Assembly (NCBI GenBank): GCA_009377525.1 | Contig: WHTW01000001.1 | Coordinates: 12,726-76,725 of the forward strand | Direction: 5' to 3' | Length of the DNA: 64,000 bases | DNA from: Rhodospirillales bacterium | Lineage (GTDB): Bacteria; Pseudomonadota; Alphaproteobacteria; Reyranellales; Reyranellaceae | Shown here: one piece after another, positions 36,085 through 45,741 of the stretch | How positions within the stretch are numbered: the first letter of the stretch is position 1 | Layout: the number at the start of each line of letters is the position of its first letter | The notes under the pieces: model-generated | Database searches by the model: none | What the model saw: only the letters and a program-made list of their open reading frames with translations | What the model was told of the DNA's origin: nothing | Translations under genes and position numbers: made by a program

Positions 36085-37362
36085 ATGCCTCACAGCCGGT
36101 CCAAGCGTGCGCTGATCTACAGCCACGACTCCTTCGGCCTCGGCCATGTGAGCCGCTGCCGGACCATCGCCAACGCCCTGGTGGCGGCCGACCCCAATGT
36201 CTCGGTCCTGATCGTGTCGGGCTCGCCCGTCATCGGCTCCTACGAGTTCCGCTCCGGCATCGATTTCGTGCGCATTCCCGGCATCGTCAAGCAGATCGAG
36301 ACCGGCGAGTACGATTCGGCCAACCTCAGGGTCGGCGTCGAGCATACGATGGCGATGCGGACCCGGATCATCCGCGACACCGCCGACATCTACCGGCCCG
36401 ACCTGTTCATCGTCGACAAGGAGCCGACCGGCCTGCGCGGCGAGGTCGTGCCGGCGCTGAAGCTGCTGAAGGAGCGCGGCACGCCGCTGGTGCTGGGCCT
36501 GCGCGACGTCATGGACGATCCGGCGGCGCTCGCCGCCGAATGGGAGCGCAAGCACGTCGTGCCGGCGTTGCGCGATCTCTACGACGAGATCTGGATCTAC
36601 GGCCTGCCGCAGATCAACAAGCCGTTGACCGGCATCGAGGTGCCGCCGTCGGTGCGCCACAAGATGGTCTATACCGGCTATCTGCGCCGCGACCTGCCAT
36701 TGCACAGTGACGTGCCGCACGAGATGGAGGAGATCGGCGGGCCCTTCATCCTGGTCACCGCGGGCGGCGGCGGCGACGGCGCCGACCTGATCGACTGGGT
36801 GCTGGCGGCCTATGAGAGCGATCCGCACATCCCTTACGGTGCGTTGATCGTGTTCGGCCCCTTCATGTCGGCTGCCGAGCGCGAGGCCTTCAAGGAACGG
36901 TCGGCCAAGTTCAGAAACATCCGCACGCTCACCTTCACCAACAATCTCGGCGCTCTGATGCAGCGCGCGGCGGGCGTGGTGGCGATGGGCGGCTACAACA
37001 CCTTCTGCGAGATCCTGTCCTTCGACAAGAAGGCGATCGTCGTGCCGCGCACCAGGCCGCGCCTGGAACAGTTCATCCGCGCCCGCGCCGCGCGCAATGT
37101 CGGCTTGATCGAGATGCTCGATGCCGACCGCGGCCGCGATCCGCATGCCATGGCGACCGCACTGCGCCAGTTGCCGCAACAGGGCCTGCCGAGCGACGTC
37201 GTCGTGCCGGGCCTGCTCGATGGTCTTCCCAATGTCTGGCGTCTGGTCGCCAAGCAGCTTGCCCATCCTCACCGCGGCCCCGCGTCGCTCGAGGCGATCT
37301 GGAGCGACGTGCCAGACCCCGCCGCGCCGCCGGCCGTGCCTCCGGCGCGCGCCAGGACCTGA
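36085..37362 (+). CDS. GT-B glycosyltransferase (COG4671-like)
   Basis: The 425-residue protein opens with RALIYSHDSFGLGHVSRC and IANALVAADPNVSVLIV, the nucleotide-sugar transferase pattern of MurG/UGT-like GT-B proteins. A second Rossmann half has ILVTAGGGGDGADL and GVVAMGGYNTFCEILSF (about 313-329), where the donor phosphate binds. It resembles predicted glycosyltransferase COG4671, and the gene at 40342 shares the same start motif. ATG at 36085 was preferred over an upstream GTG. It begins the rightward cluster, 178 bp from the divergent ABC gene. Confidence 0.87.
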   Translation: MPHSRSKRALIYSHDSFGLGHVSRCRTIANALVAADPNVSVLIVSGSPVIGSYEFRSGIDFVRIPGIVKQIETGEYDSANLRVGVEHTMAMRTRIIRDTADIYRPDLFIVDKEPTGLRGEVVPALKLLKERGTPLVLGLRDVMDDPAALAAEWERKHVVPALRDLYDEIWIYGLPQINKPLTGIEVPPSVRHKMVYTGYLRRDLPLHSDVPHEMEEIGGPFILVTAGGGGDGADLIDWVLAAYESDPHIPYGALIVFGPFMSAAEREAFKERSAKFRNIRTLTFTNNLGALMQRAAGVVAMGGYNTFCEILSFDKKAIVVPRTRPRLEQFIRARAARNVGLIEMLDADRGRDPHAMATALRQLPQQGLPSDVVVPGLLDGLPNVWRLVAKQLAHPHRGPASLEAIWSDVPDPAAPPAVPPARART

Positions 37363-37376
37363 TCGCCGGAATCTTC

Positions 37377-38657
37377 ATGTCTTCGCCAATCGACGCGCGT
37401 GTCGCGGTCGTGCTCAAGGGCTGGCCGCGCCTGTCCGAGACCTTCATTGCCCAGGAGATCGCCGGCCTCGAGGCGCGCGGCGTCGCACTCGAAATCTGGT
37501 CGCTGCGCCGGCCGACCGACAAGCATCGCCATCCCGTGCATGACCGCGTGCAGGGCCGCGTCGTCTATCTGCCGGAGTACCTGAAGAACGATCCGCGCCG
37601 CGTCTGGGCCGGCTGGCTGAAGGCGCGGCGCCTGTCGGGCTATGCGACGGCGCGCGCGCGATTCCTGGCCGATCTGCGGCGCGATCCCTCGGCCAACCGG
37701 CTGCGCCGCTGGGGCCAGGCGCTGGTGCTGGCGGCCGAATTGCCGACTGGCGTCGAGCGGCTCTATGCCCATTTCCTGCATACGCCCACGGCGGTGACGC
37801 GCTATGCCGCCCTGATGCGCGGCTTGGCGTGGAGCGTGTCGGCACACGCCAAGGACATCTGGACCAGCCAGCCCTGGGAGACGGCGGAAAAGCTCGCCGA
37901 CTGCAGTTGGGCCGTGACCTGCACCAACATGGGCGCCGAGCGCCTGCGCGCCTTGGCGCCGCGGCAGGACAAGGTGAGGCTCATCTATCACGGCCTCGAC
38001 TTCGCGCATTTGCCGGCGCCGGTGCACTTGCGGGCGCGGCGCGATGGCAGCGATGCCGCCGATCCCGTCGTCATCCTGTCGATCGGCCGCAAGGTCGAGA
38101 AGAAGGGTTTTGGCGATCTTTTAGACGCACTCGCCCTGCTGCCAAAGACGCTGCACTGGCGCTTCGAGCATATCGGCGCCGGCGAGCTCGGCGACATGCT
38201 GAAGGCGCAGGCCGAGCGGCTCGGCATCGCCGATCGCTGCACCTGGCTCGGCGCCCAGCCGCAGAAGCAGGTGTTCGCCGCCCTCGCACGCGCCGACCTG
38301 TTCGTGCTGGCGAGCAAGAAGTCGGCCGACGGCGACCAGGACGGCCTGCCCAACGTGCTGATGGAAGCGGCTCACCAGGGCCTCGCCATCGTCTCGACCC
38401 GCGCCGCCGCGATCGGTGAGTTCATCGAGGACGGCGACAACGGCCTGCTGGTGCCGCCCGGCGCGCCCGAGGCGCTGGCCGCCGCCCTGGCGCGCATGAT
38501 CGTCCATCCCGATCTGCGCCAGCAGTTTGCGCACCGCGCCGCCGAGACCGTGCGCACCCGCTTCTCCTTCGACGCCGGCGTCGACTGGATCGCCTCGGCG
38601 CTGGGCCAGGATGTCCGCCGAGAGGCCATTCTGTCGGAGGCAAGGGCGGCGGAGTAG
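37377..38657 (+). CDS. Glycosyltransferase family 4 protein
   Basis: The 426-residue GT-B protein starts VAVVLKGWPRLSETFIAQEI, the family opening of colanic-acid-type transferases. VIYHGLDF-like sequence (IYHGLDFAHL) and VVILSIGRKVEKKGF begin the donor half, followed by GDQDGLPNVLMEAAHQGLAI, carrying the conserved EX7E motif. It likely adds a hexose to a lipid-linked or nascent polysaccharide in the cytoplasm. It lies 14 bases after the previous gene. Confidence 0.92.
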   Translation: MSSPIDARVAVVLKGWPRLSETFIAQEIAGLEARGVALEIWSLRRPTDKHRHPVHDRVQGRVVYLPEYLKNDPRRVWAGWLKARRLSGYATARARFLADLRRDPSANRLRRWGQALVLAAELPTGVERLYAHFLHTPTAVTRYAALMRGLAWSVSAHAKDIWTSQPWETAEKLADCSWAVTCTNMGAERLRALAPRQDKVRLIYHGLDFAHLPAPVHLRARRDGSDAADPVVILSIGRKVEKKGFGDLLDALALLPKTLHWRFEHIGAGELGDMLKAQAERLGIADRCTWLGAQPQKQVFAALARADLFVLASKKSADGDQDGLPNVLMEAAHQGLAIVSTRAAAIGEFIEDGDNGLLVPPGAPEALAAALARMIVHPDLRQQFAHRAAETVRTRFSFDAGVDWIASALGQDVRREAILSEARAAE

Positions 38658-38660
38658 ACC

Positions 38661-39761
38661 ATGCGCGTGCTGTTGCACACGCCGCTCAAGTCACCGGACA
38701 GTCCCATTCCCTCGGGCGATCGCGAGATGGCGCGTGGCCTGCGGCGATTGCTGCGCCGGCTCGGCCACACGGTGGTGATGCCGGCGCTGAACCGCGTCGC
38801 GCCGGGCGTGCCCGCGCCGCACGACCATCTCGCGCTCGAGCGGCGGGCGCGGGCGCAGGCGCAACGGCTGATCGCGCGCTGGCGCGCCCTGCCGGCGCGC
38901 CATCCCGAGCGCTTCGGTCTCTGGCTCACCTACCACTGCTACTACCGCAAACCTGACTGGCTGGGCCCGATCGTGACCCGGGCGCTGGGCCTGCCCTACG
39001 CGCTCGTCGAAACCTCGCACGCGCCGCGCCGCGCCCAGGGGCCGACGCGGCTCGGCCATCGCGCCGTCGAGCGCGCCCTCGCCGCCGCCGACCTGGTGTT
39101 GACGGTCAATCCGCGCGACGTCGCCGGTGTGAAGGCGCGGCTGCGGCCGGGTGCGCATCAGGTCTGGCTGCCGCCCTTCATCGACACGCGGCCGTTCGAT
39201 CTGGCGCCGCGCGCGGCCAACGATCCGCCGCTGCTGCTGAGCGTCGGCATGATGCGCACGCGCGACAAGCTCGAATCCTATCGTGTGCTCGCAAACGCGC
39301 TCAGTCAGCTGAAGCACAAGCCCTGGCGGGCGCTGCTGGTCGGCGACGGGCCGGCGCGCAGCGAGGTCGAGGCGATGATGGTGCCGCTTGGCGAGCGCGT
39401 GCGCTTTGCCGGCGCCGTGGCGCACACCGATTTGCCGGCCATCTATGCGTCGGCCGACCTTTACCTTTGGCCCGCGATCAACGAAGCCTACGGAATGGCC
39501 TTCCTCGAAGCCCAGGCGGCGGGCCTGCCCGTCGTTGCCGGCCGCACCGGCGGCGTGCCTGCAGTCGTCGCCGACGGGATCACTGGCGTCCTGACGCCGA
39601 TCGGCGATGCTGCGGCGTTCGCCGCCGCGACAGCCCGGTTGCTCGACGATGCGGGCGAGCGTGCACGATTTGCCAAGGCAGCCCGCACGCGGGTCAACGC
39701 CCGTCATGACGAGCGCGCCGCGGCGCATGCCCTGGCGGCTGCCTTGCGGACGCTGCGATGA
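38661..39761 (+). CDS. Glycosyltransferase
   Basis: The 366-residue GT-B protein begins MRVLLHTPLKSPDSPIPSGD, with the second half at PLLLSVGMMRTRDKLESY and the donor site in LWPAINEAYGMAFLEAQA (EX7E). GLPVVAGRTGGVPAVVADG follows. It is a GT4-type enzyme, a third transferase of the cluster. The start lies three bases after the previous stop and the end overlaps the histidine phosphatase by four bases, showing tight coupling. Confidence 0.9.
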   Translation: MRVLLHTPLKSPDSPIPSGDREMARGLRRLLRRLGHTVVMPALNRVAPGVPAPHDHLALERRARAQAQRLIARWRALPARHPERFGLWLTYHCYYRKPDWLGPIVTRALGLPYALVETSHAPRRAQGPTRLGHRAVERALAAADLVLTVNPRDVAGVKARLRPGAHQVWLPPFIDTRPFDLAPRAANDPPLLLSVGMMRTRDKLESYRVLANALSQLKHKPWRALLVGDGPARSEVEAMMVPLGERVRFAGAVAHTDLPAIYASADLYLWPAINEAYGMAFLEAQAAGLPVVAGRTGGVPAVVADGITGVLTPIGDAAAFAAATARLLDDAGERARFAKAARTRVNARHDERAAAHALAAALRTLR

Positions 39762-40345
39762 GCGTGCCGTTCGCCGTCTTGCGCCACGCCGCGACCGATT
39801 GGAACGTCGAGCGCCGCCTGCAAGGCCTGACGGACACGCCGCTCAACACCGCCGGCGAGGCCGATGCCCGCGCCTGGCGCCTGCCATCGCCGGCCGACGG
39901 CTGGCAGCGGCTCAGCAGCCCATTGCAGCGTGCGCGCCGAACCGCCGAGCTGCTGCAGCCATCGGCGCCGGTCATCGTCGATGCGGCGCTGCGCGAGATG
40001 AGCTTCGGCACCTGGGAAGGCCATACCATCGCCCAACTGCGTGAGAGCGTCGGTGCGGCCTTCATCGCCGCCGAGAACAAGGGATTGGACTTCCAGCCGC
40101 CCGGCGGGGAATCGCCGCGTGCGGCGATGGCCCGCATCGGCGGCTGGACGGTGTCGATTGCCGCCGCCGGCCAGCCGGTCGTCGCGGTGTCGCACAAGGC
40201 CACGATGCGCGCCCTGCTGGCGCTGGCCACGGGCTGGGACATGATGGGCCGGCCGCCGCACAAGCTCGACTGGCGCTGCCTGCATTTCTTCTCGGCACAT
40301 GGCGACGGCCGCGTCTCGGTCGATCGCCTCAACGTGCCGCTATGA
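39758..40345 (+). CDS. Histidine phosphatase family protein
   Basis: The 195-residue protein is a phosphoglycerate-mutase-like phosphatase with the catalytic histidine H10 in VLRHAATDWN (RHA variant of RHG), the acid/base glutamate in REMSFGTWEGH and a second histidine in VVAVSHKATMRALL. It could remove phosphate from a sugar phosphate made or used by the neighbouring transferases. It overlaps both neighbours by four bases (ATGA). Confidence 0.9.
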   Translation: MSVPFAVLRHAATDWNVERRLQGLTDTPLNTAGEADARAWRLPSPADGWQRLSSPLQRARRTAELLQPSAPVIVDAALREMSFGTWEGHTIAQLRESVGAAFIAAENKGLDFQPPGGESPRAAMARIGGWTVSIAAAGQPVVAVSHKATMRALLALATGWDMMGRPPHKLDWRCLHFFSAHGDGRVSVDRLNVPL

Positions 40346-41481
40346 GCCGCGTCTTCTTCTATGTGCAGCATCTGCTGGGCATCGGTCATCTGCGCCGCGC
40401 CGCCGTGCTGGCGCGGGCGCTCGTGGCCGGCGGCTTCGACGTGCTGCTGGTCTCGGGCGGTGCGCCGGTCGAGGGCCTGGTGCTGGGTGGCGCGCGCTTT
40501 CACCAGCTGCCGCCGTTGCGCGCGGCCGACGAGAGCCTGCGTGATCTCGCCCGGCTCGACGGCACGCCCGTCGACGACGCATTCCAGCGCCAGCGAACCG
40601 GAGCCCTGCTCGGCCTGCTCAGCGCCGAGGCGCCGGACATCGTGATCACCGAGCAGTTCCCCTTCGGCCGCGCGCGGCTGCGCTTTGAATTGCTGCCGCT
40701 CCTGGAGGCGGCGCGAGGCTTGCCGAAGCGGCCGTTGATCGCCTGCTCGGTGCGCGACGTGGTGCGCCGCGCCGGCCCCGAAAGGATCGCCGAAACCGAG
40801 CAGATCCTGGAGCGCTTGTTCGATGCCGTGCTGATCCACGGCGACCCTCGCCTCGTACCTTTCGAGAGAAGCTTCGCCGGCTGGGCGCGCATCAAAGAGT
40901 GCGCCTTCCATACCGGCTATGTCTCGGAGCACGAGTCGGCGCAGGGGATGCAGAGCGCCGAAGGCAAAGATGAGGTCGTCGTCTCGGTGGGCGGCGGCGC
41001 CGTCGGTGCACCTTTGCTCAAGGCTGCCATCGCCGCGCGGCCGAGGACGGCGCTGGCCGACCGCACTTGGCGATTGCTGCTGGGCGAGAACCTGCCGGCG
41101 CATGACCGGGCCGCGCTCGCCCGCGAGGACGGCATCGTCATCGAGCCGGCGCGGTCCGACTTCACGACGCTGCTTGGCAACGCCACCCTCTCGATTTCCC
41201 AGGCCGGCTACAACACCACGATCGAAACCCTGTGCTGCGCCGACCGTGCCGTGCTGGTGCCCTTTGCCACCGAGCGCGAGACCGAGCAGGCGGACCGTGC
41301 CCAGGCGCTTGCCGAGCGTGGCATGGTTGCGGTTGTGCCACCGGGCATGCTGTCGGCACAAAGCCTGGCTGATGCCGTCGGTCGTGCGCTTGCCGGTCCG
41401 TCGCTGAAAAGCTTCCCGGCGTGCGACGTCGATGGCTGCCCGAAGACGGCGGCGCTATTGCATCGCCTGTTGGTCAGATGA
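40342..41481 (+). CDS. GT-B glycosyltransferase (MurG/UGT-like)
   Basis: The 379-residue protein begins MSRVFFYVQHLLGIGHLRRA and AARALVAGGFDVLLVSGG, resembling the 36085 protein in its HDSFGLGHVSR-type opening. The donor half has VVVSVGGGAVGAPLLKAA and ATLSISQAGYNTTIETLCC, equivalent to the GGYNTFCEIL site of the first protein. The two are likely paralogues with different acceptors. It overlaps the histidine phosphatase and the deacetylase-like gene by four bases each. Confidence 0.87.
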   Translation: MSRVFFYVQHLLGIGHLRRAAVLARALVAGGFDVLLVSGGAPVEGLVLGGARFHQLPPLRAADESLRDLARLDGTPVDDAFQRQRTGALLGLLSAEAPDIVITEQFPFGRARLRFELLPLLEAARGLPKRPLIACSVRDVVRRAGPERIAETEQILERLFDAVLIHGDPRLVPFERSFAGWARIKECAFHTGYVSEHESAQGMQSAEGKDEVVVSVGGGAVGAPLLKAAIAARPRTALADRTWRLLLGENLPAHDRAALAREDGIVIEPARSDFTTLLGNATLSISQAGYNTTIETLCCADRAVLVPFATERETEQADRAQALAERGMVAVVPPGMLSAQSLADAVGRALAGPSLKSFPACDVDGCPKTAALLHRLLVR

Positions 41482-42248
41482 GCACCTGGGCAGATCTTTT
41501 GGACGAGGCGGCGCGCTGGTCGCAGGCCGGCCGCACGGCCGAGCTGTGGTGGCGCGACGACGATGCCGCCGATGTCGGGCCCGCGCTCGAGCGATTGCTG
41601 ACGATCCATCGCGATACCGGCGTGCCGCTGGCGCTTGCCGTCGTGCCGGCGACGGCGACGCAGGCTCTTGCCGACCGGTTGGCGGGCGAGCCGGGTGTCG
41701 ATCTGCTTCAGCATGGTTACGCGCACGTCAATCACGCTGCGCCCGGCGACAACAAGAAGATCGAGCTCGGCACCGAGCGGCCGGCGATGCTGGTGCTGGG
41801 CGAGTTGGGCACCGGCCGCATGGCGCTCGAACGGCTGTTCGGCACGCGTCCCTTGCCGGTGCTGGTGCCGCCCTGGAACCGCATCGCGCCGGCCTTGGTG
41901 CCAACCTTGCCGGAGATCGGCTTCGCCGGCCTCTCGACTTTCGGTGCACGGCGGCGCATGCATCCGGTGAGGGGGCTTCTCGAGGTCAACACACACGTCG
42001 ACCTGATCGACTGGAAGGGCGGCCGCGGCTTTGTCGGCGAGGCGGCTGCACTGGACGCGCTTGTTTCCGCTTTGGCCCGTGCGCGCGCGCCCGGCGAGCC
42101 CGTGGGCGTCCTCAGTCACCATCTTGCGATGGACGGCGGGGCGTGGGATTTCCTAAGGTCGATGTGGCAAAAATCGCTGAAATTGCCCGGACTTCGCGTC
42201 CGACCAGCACATGAATTGTTCGCAACGGGAGGGGAGGATCGCGGTTGA
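41478..42248 (+). CDS. Polysaccharide deacetylase-like protein
   Basis: The 256-residue protein shows the NodB-type metal site: ELWWRDDDAADVG (D27-D29) and LLQHGYAHVNHAAPGDNKK with the two histidines. LPVLVPPWNRIAPALVP supplies the usual arginine/tryptophan region, and VGVLSHHLAMD the C-terminal histidine. There is no signal peptide, so it acts in the cytoplasm or on a lipid-linked intermediate. It should deacetylate an N-acetylated sugar of the product of this cluster; that is inference. It overlaps both neighbours by four bases. Confidence 0.85.
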   Translation: MSTWADLLDEAARWSQAGRTAELWWRDDDAADVGPALERLLTIHRDTGVPLALAVVPATATQALADRLAGEPGVDLLQHGYAHVNHAAPGDNKKIELGTERPAMLVLGELGTGRMALERLFGTRPLPVLVPPWNRIAPALVPTLPEIGFAGLSTFGARRRMHPVRGLLEVNTHVDLIDWKGGRGFVGEAAALDALVSALARARAPGEPVGVLSHHLAMDGGAWDFLRSMWQKSLKLPGLRVRPAHELFATGGEDRG

Positions 42249-42751
42249 GTTCAGCCGATCTGCGTTATCCGCGTCAGACCCTGTTGGCCGACTATGGGCG
42301 CGCCACGGCGGGCGTGCTGCTGTGCGGCGCACCTCTGCTGCTGCTCGACGTCAATCGCTGGCTGGCGGCGATCCTGCTGCTGGGCTTCCTGCTGTTCGCC
42401 GCATTTCTCGTGCGCACCGCCTTGCGCCACCACACGCGCTACGTGCTGGGACCCGACACGCTCTGCGCCGACGGCCCGGCCGGCACCCTGGTGGAGTGGA
42501 ACCGGCTCGACCGGCTGAAGCTCAGCTATTTCTCGACCAAGCGCGATCGCACCGACGGCTGGATGCAGCTCAGCGTCGGGTCGGCCGGCGGCCGCACGGT
42601 CAAGCTCGATTCCTCGCTCGACGGCTTCCATGATGTGGTTGAACGCGCGGCGCGCGCGGCCGAGACGACAGGCCTGCCGTTGAGCGAGACGACGCGGGCC
42701 AATCTCAAGGCGATGGGCATCTCGGTTGCGGGGCAGGAAGAGAAAGTATGA
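42245..42751 (+). CDS. Membrane protein with PH-like cytoplasmic domain
   Basis: The 168-residue protein has two close membrane helices (about 21-38 and 40-60; LAAILLLGFLLFAAFLV) followed by a beta-rich segment (RYVLGPDTLCADGPAGTLVEW) like bacterial PH/bPH domains. The start is TTG at 42245, supported by GGGAGGGGAGG upstream and a four-base overlap with the previous stop (TTGA). Its end overlaps the dual ABC ATPase by four bases. I do not recognise a named family. Confidence 0.75.
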   Translation: MSSADLRYPRQTLLADYGRATAGVLLCGAPLLLLDVNRWLAAILLLGFLLFAAFLVRTALRHHTRYVLGPDTLCADGPAGTLVEWNRLDRLKLSYFSTKRDRTDGWMQLSVGSAGGRTVKLDSSLDGFHDVVERAARAAETTGLPLSETTRANLKAMGISVAGQEEKV

Positions 42752-44724
42752 AAGAGCTGCTGCGCGTCGAGGACCTGACCGTCGACTTCGGAGTCCACGA
42801 AGGCACGTTGCGCGCCGTCGACCACGTCTCGTTCAGCCTGCCGCCCGGCGGCACGCTGGCGCTGGTGGGCGAATCGGGCTCGGGCAAGTCGGTGTGCAGC
42901 CAGGCCATCATGGGCCTGCTGCCGCGCACCGCGACCATCTCCTCGGGCTCCATCCTGTTCGCCGATGCGCGCGGCAGCGCCCCTCCCATCGACATCGCCA
43001 AGCTCGATCGCGTCGGGCCGCCGATGCGCGCGATCCGCGGCGGCGCCATCTCCATCATCTTCCAGGAGCCGATGACCTCGCTGTCGGCGCTGCACACGGT
43101 GGGCGACCAGATCGGCGAGGCGGTCGAGCTGCATGGTGGCGGCGGCCATTTCAGCAACATCCATTCGCTCGGCGACCAGATCACCGAAGCCGCGCAATTG
43201 TCCGGCCGCAAGCTCGGCCGCGCCGAGATCGAGGCGCTGACCGTCGACATGCTGCGCATGGTGGGCTTCCCCGATCCGAAGCGGGCATTGCGCACCTATC
43301 CCTTCGAACTGTCGGGCGGCCTGCGCCAGCGCGCCATGATCGCGATGGCCCTGGTCTGCCGGCCGGCGCTGCTGATCGCCGACGAGCCCACCACCGCGCT
43401 CGACGTCACCATCCAGGCACAGATCCTGCGTCTCATCAAGGACCTGCAGGCCGAGCTCGGCATGGCGCTCCTGATGATCACCCACGATCTCGGCGTGGTC
43501 GCCAACGTCGCCGACGACGTCGTGGTGATGTACCGCGGCAAGGTCGTCGAATCGGGCGACCTGCACGACATCTTCCGCGATCCGCAGCATGCCTATCTCA
43601 AGGCACTGCTGCATGCCGTGCCGCGCTTCGACATGGCGCCCGGCGAGCGGCTGCAGCCGATCCGCGAGATCACCGCGGCGACGGGCCACCTGTTGAAGGA
43701 AAAGGCGGTCTCCAAGCCGACCGAGACCTTCAATCCCAATGCGCCGGTCCTGAAGGTCCGCCACCTCTCCAAGACCTTCCAGATCCGCAAGGCCGACACC
43801 CTGTTCGAGCAGCTCACCGGCGGCGGGACGACCCGAACCGTGCGCGCCGTCAACGACGTGAGCTTCGACGTCGAGCGCAACGAGTGCCTGGGCCTGGTCG
43901 GCGAATCGGGCTGCGGCAAGACCACGCTCAGCAAGATTCTCATGCGCGGCATCTCGGCTAACCCGAACGAAGGCGCTGGCCGCGTCGTATTCGACGACTG
44001 GGGCCGCAAGATCGACGTGCTGTCGTTGGAAGGCGCCGACCTCGACCGCTTCCGCACCAAGCTGCAGTTCATCTTCCAGGACCCGTTCGGCTCGCTCAAT
44101 CCGCGCATGACGGTCTACGACATCCTGGTCGAGCCGCTGGTCATCCATAAGATCGGTGACGACGCCTATCGTCGCGAGATGGTGAGCGAGCTGATGGAGA
44201 TGGTCGGGCTCGACCGCCGCCATCTCAGCCGCTACCCGCACTCCTTCTCAGGCGGCCAGCGCCAGAGGATCGGCATCGCCCGCGCCTTGGCGCTCAGGCC
44301 GGACATGGTGATCTGCGACGAGCCGGTGTCGGCGCTCGACGTGTCGATCCAGGCGCAGATCCTCAATCTCCTGAAGGACCTGCAGAAGCAGCTCGGCCTC
44401 ACCTACATGTTCATCTCGCACAATCTCGCGGTGGTCGATTACATCGCCGACCGCATCGCCGTGATGTGCGCCGGCCGCCTGGTCGAGATGGCGCCGGCGG
44501 GCGAGCTGTTCCGCAATCCGCTGCATCCCTACACCAAGGCACTGCTCTCGGCGGTGCCCATGCCCGATCCCGACGCCCGCCTCGATCTCGGCGCGCTGAT
44601 GGAAGGCAAGGCCTCCGATCCGACGGCCTGGCCCGAGCCTTTCCGCGACGATCCCACCAACCAGGTGTTCTGGACGGAGGCCTCGCCCGGCCACTACGTG
44701 CGCGTCGCACGGGGAGGGATCTAG
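42748..44724 (+). CDS. Oligopeptide-type ABC transporter, fused dual ATPase
   Basis: The 658-residue protein joins two complete ABC ATPase domains of the DppD/DppF type. Domain 1: Walker A GESGSGKS (41-48), signature LSGGLRQR, Walker B LLIADEPT. Domain 2: [24 protein letters not shown]. The helical region of domain 1 has a 23-residue tandem duplication, [13 protein letters not shown] (116-128) then [13 protein letters not shown] (139-151). It should drive a peptide or opine importer together with the two permeases downstream. Confidence 0.93.
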   Translation: MKELLRVEDLTVDFGVHEGTLRAVDHVSFSLPPGGTLALVGESGSGKSVCSQAIMGLLPRTATISSGSILFADARGSAPPIDIAKLDRVGPPMRAIRGGAISIIFQEPMTSLSALHTVGDQIGEAVELHGGGGHFSNIHSLGDQITEAAQLSGRKLGRAEIEALTVDMLRMVGFPDPKRALRTYPFELSGGLRQRAMIAMALVCRPALLIADEPTTALDVTIQAQILRLIKDLQAELGMALLMITHDLGVVANVADDVVVMYRGKVVESGDLHDIFRDPQHAYLKALLHAVPRFDMAPGERLQPIREITAATGHLLKEKAVSKPTETFNPNAPVLKVRHLSKTFQIRKADTLFEQLTGGGTTRTVRAVNDVSFDVERNECLGLVGESGCGKTTLSKILMRGISANPNEGAGRVVFDDWGRKIDVLSLEGADLDRFRTKLQFIFQDPFGSLNPRMTVYDILVEPLVIHKIGDDAYRREMVSELMEMVGLDRRHLSRYPHSFSGGQRQRIGIARALALRPDMVICDEPVSALDVSIQAQILNLLKDLQKQLGLTYMFISHNLAVVDYIADRIAVMCAGRLVEMAPAGELFRNPLHPYTKALLSAVPMPDPDARLDLGALMEGKASDPTAWPEPFRDDPTNQVFWTEASPGHYVRVARGGI

Positions 44725-44726
44725 CC

Positions 44727-45725
44727 ATGCTGCGCTTCATCGTCCGCCGCGTGCTGCTGATGATCCCGACGTTGTTCATCATCAGTGCGCTGGTCTACTT
44801 CATCATCGACCTGCCGCCGGGCGACTGCGTCACCGCGCAGGTCGACGAGCTGCTGTCGCGCGGCGATCCCGACGCGCTGCGTCGCGCCGAAGAGCTGCGC
44901 CACATGTACGGCCTCAACGATCCGCTGTGGCAGCGCTACCTCGAATGGGTAGCCGGCATCTTCCGCTGGGATTTCGGGCTTTCCTGCCAGGACACCGTGC
45001 CGGTGGCCGACCTGATCGGCGAGCGGATGGCGCTCACCCTCGTGATGGAGAGCGCCACCATCGCCTTCATCTGGATCGTGTCGTTCGTGATCGGCGTCTA
45101 TGCCGCGACCCACCAGTACAAGCTCGGCGACTACCTCGCCTCGTTCATCGGCTTCATCGGCCTCTCGATCCCGAACTTCCTGCTCGCACTGGTGCTGCTC
45201 TATGTCGGCAAGGTCTATTTCGGCCTGTCGATCGGCGGCCTGATGGATCCCGAGTACATCGACCAGTCGATGAGCTGGGGCAAGGTCGGCTCGATCCTGC
45301 AGCATCTCGTCATCCCGGTGATCGTCATCGGCATGTCGGGCACCGCCGGCATGATCCGACGGCTGCGCGCCAACCTGCTCGACGAATTGCAGAAGCAGTA
45401 CGTCGTCACCGGCCGTGCCAAGGGCCTGCCGCCGCTGAGACTCCTCATCAAGTACCCGCTGCGTCACGCCATCAACCCGTTCGTCGCCGATATCGGCGGG
45501 CTGCTGCCGGACGTGATCTCGGGCTCGGTCATCGTCTCGGTCGTGCTGTCGCTGCCGACCACCGGCCCCATGCTGCTGGGCGCGCTGAAGACCCAGGACG
45601 TCAATCTCGCCGCCACCTTCCTGCTGTTCGTCGCGGCGCTGACCGTGGTCGGCATGCTGATCTCGGACCTGGCGCTGGCTGCGCTGGATCCGCGCATCCG
45701 CTTCGGCGCCACCTCAGAGAAATAG
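44727..45725 (+). CDS. ABC transporter permease (DppB type)
   Basis: The 332-residue inner-membrane protein begins MLRFIVRRVLLMIPTLFIIS, the DppB/OppB signature, and has a periplasmic loop (PPGDCVTAQVDELLSRGD) followed by five more helices. The EAA loop that docks on the ATPase is in RANLLDELQKQYVVTGRAKG. The extended loop with a GDPDALRRAEELRHMYGL segment is a feature of this clade. It starts two bases after the ATPase stop. Confidence 0.93.
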   Translation: MLRFIVRRVLLMIPTLFIISALVYFIIDLPPGDCVTAQVDELLSRGDPDALRRAEELRHMYGLNDPLWQRYLEWVAGIFRWDFGLSCQDTVPVADLIGERMALTLVMESATIAFIWIVSFVIGVYAATHQYKLGDYLASFIGFIGLSIPNFLLALVLLYVGKVYFGLSIGGLMDPEYIDQSMSWGKVGSILQHLVIPVIVIGMSGTAGMIRRLRANLLDELQKQYVVTGRAKGLPPLRLLIKYPLRHAINPFVADIGGLLPDVISGSVIVSVVLSLPTTGPMLLGALKTQDVNLAATFLLFVAALTVVGMLISDLALAALDPRIRFGATSEK

Positions 45726-45741
45726 GGTCGGAGAAGTAGCC

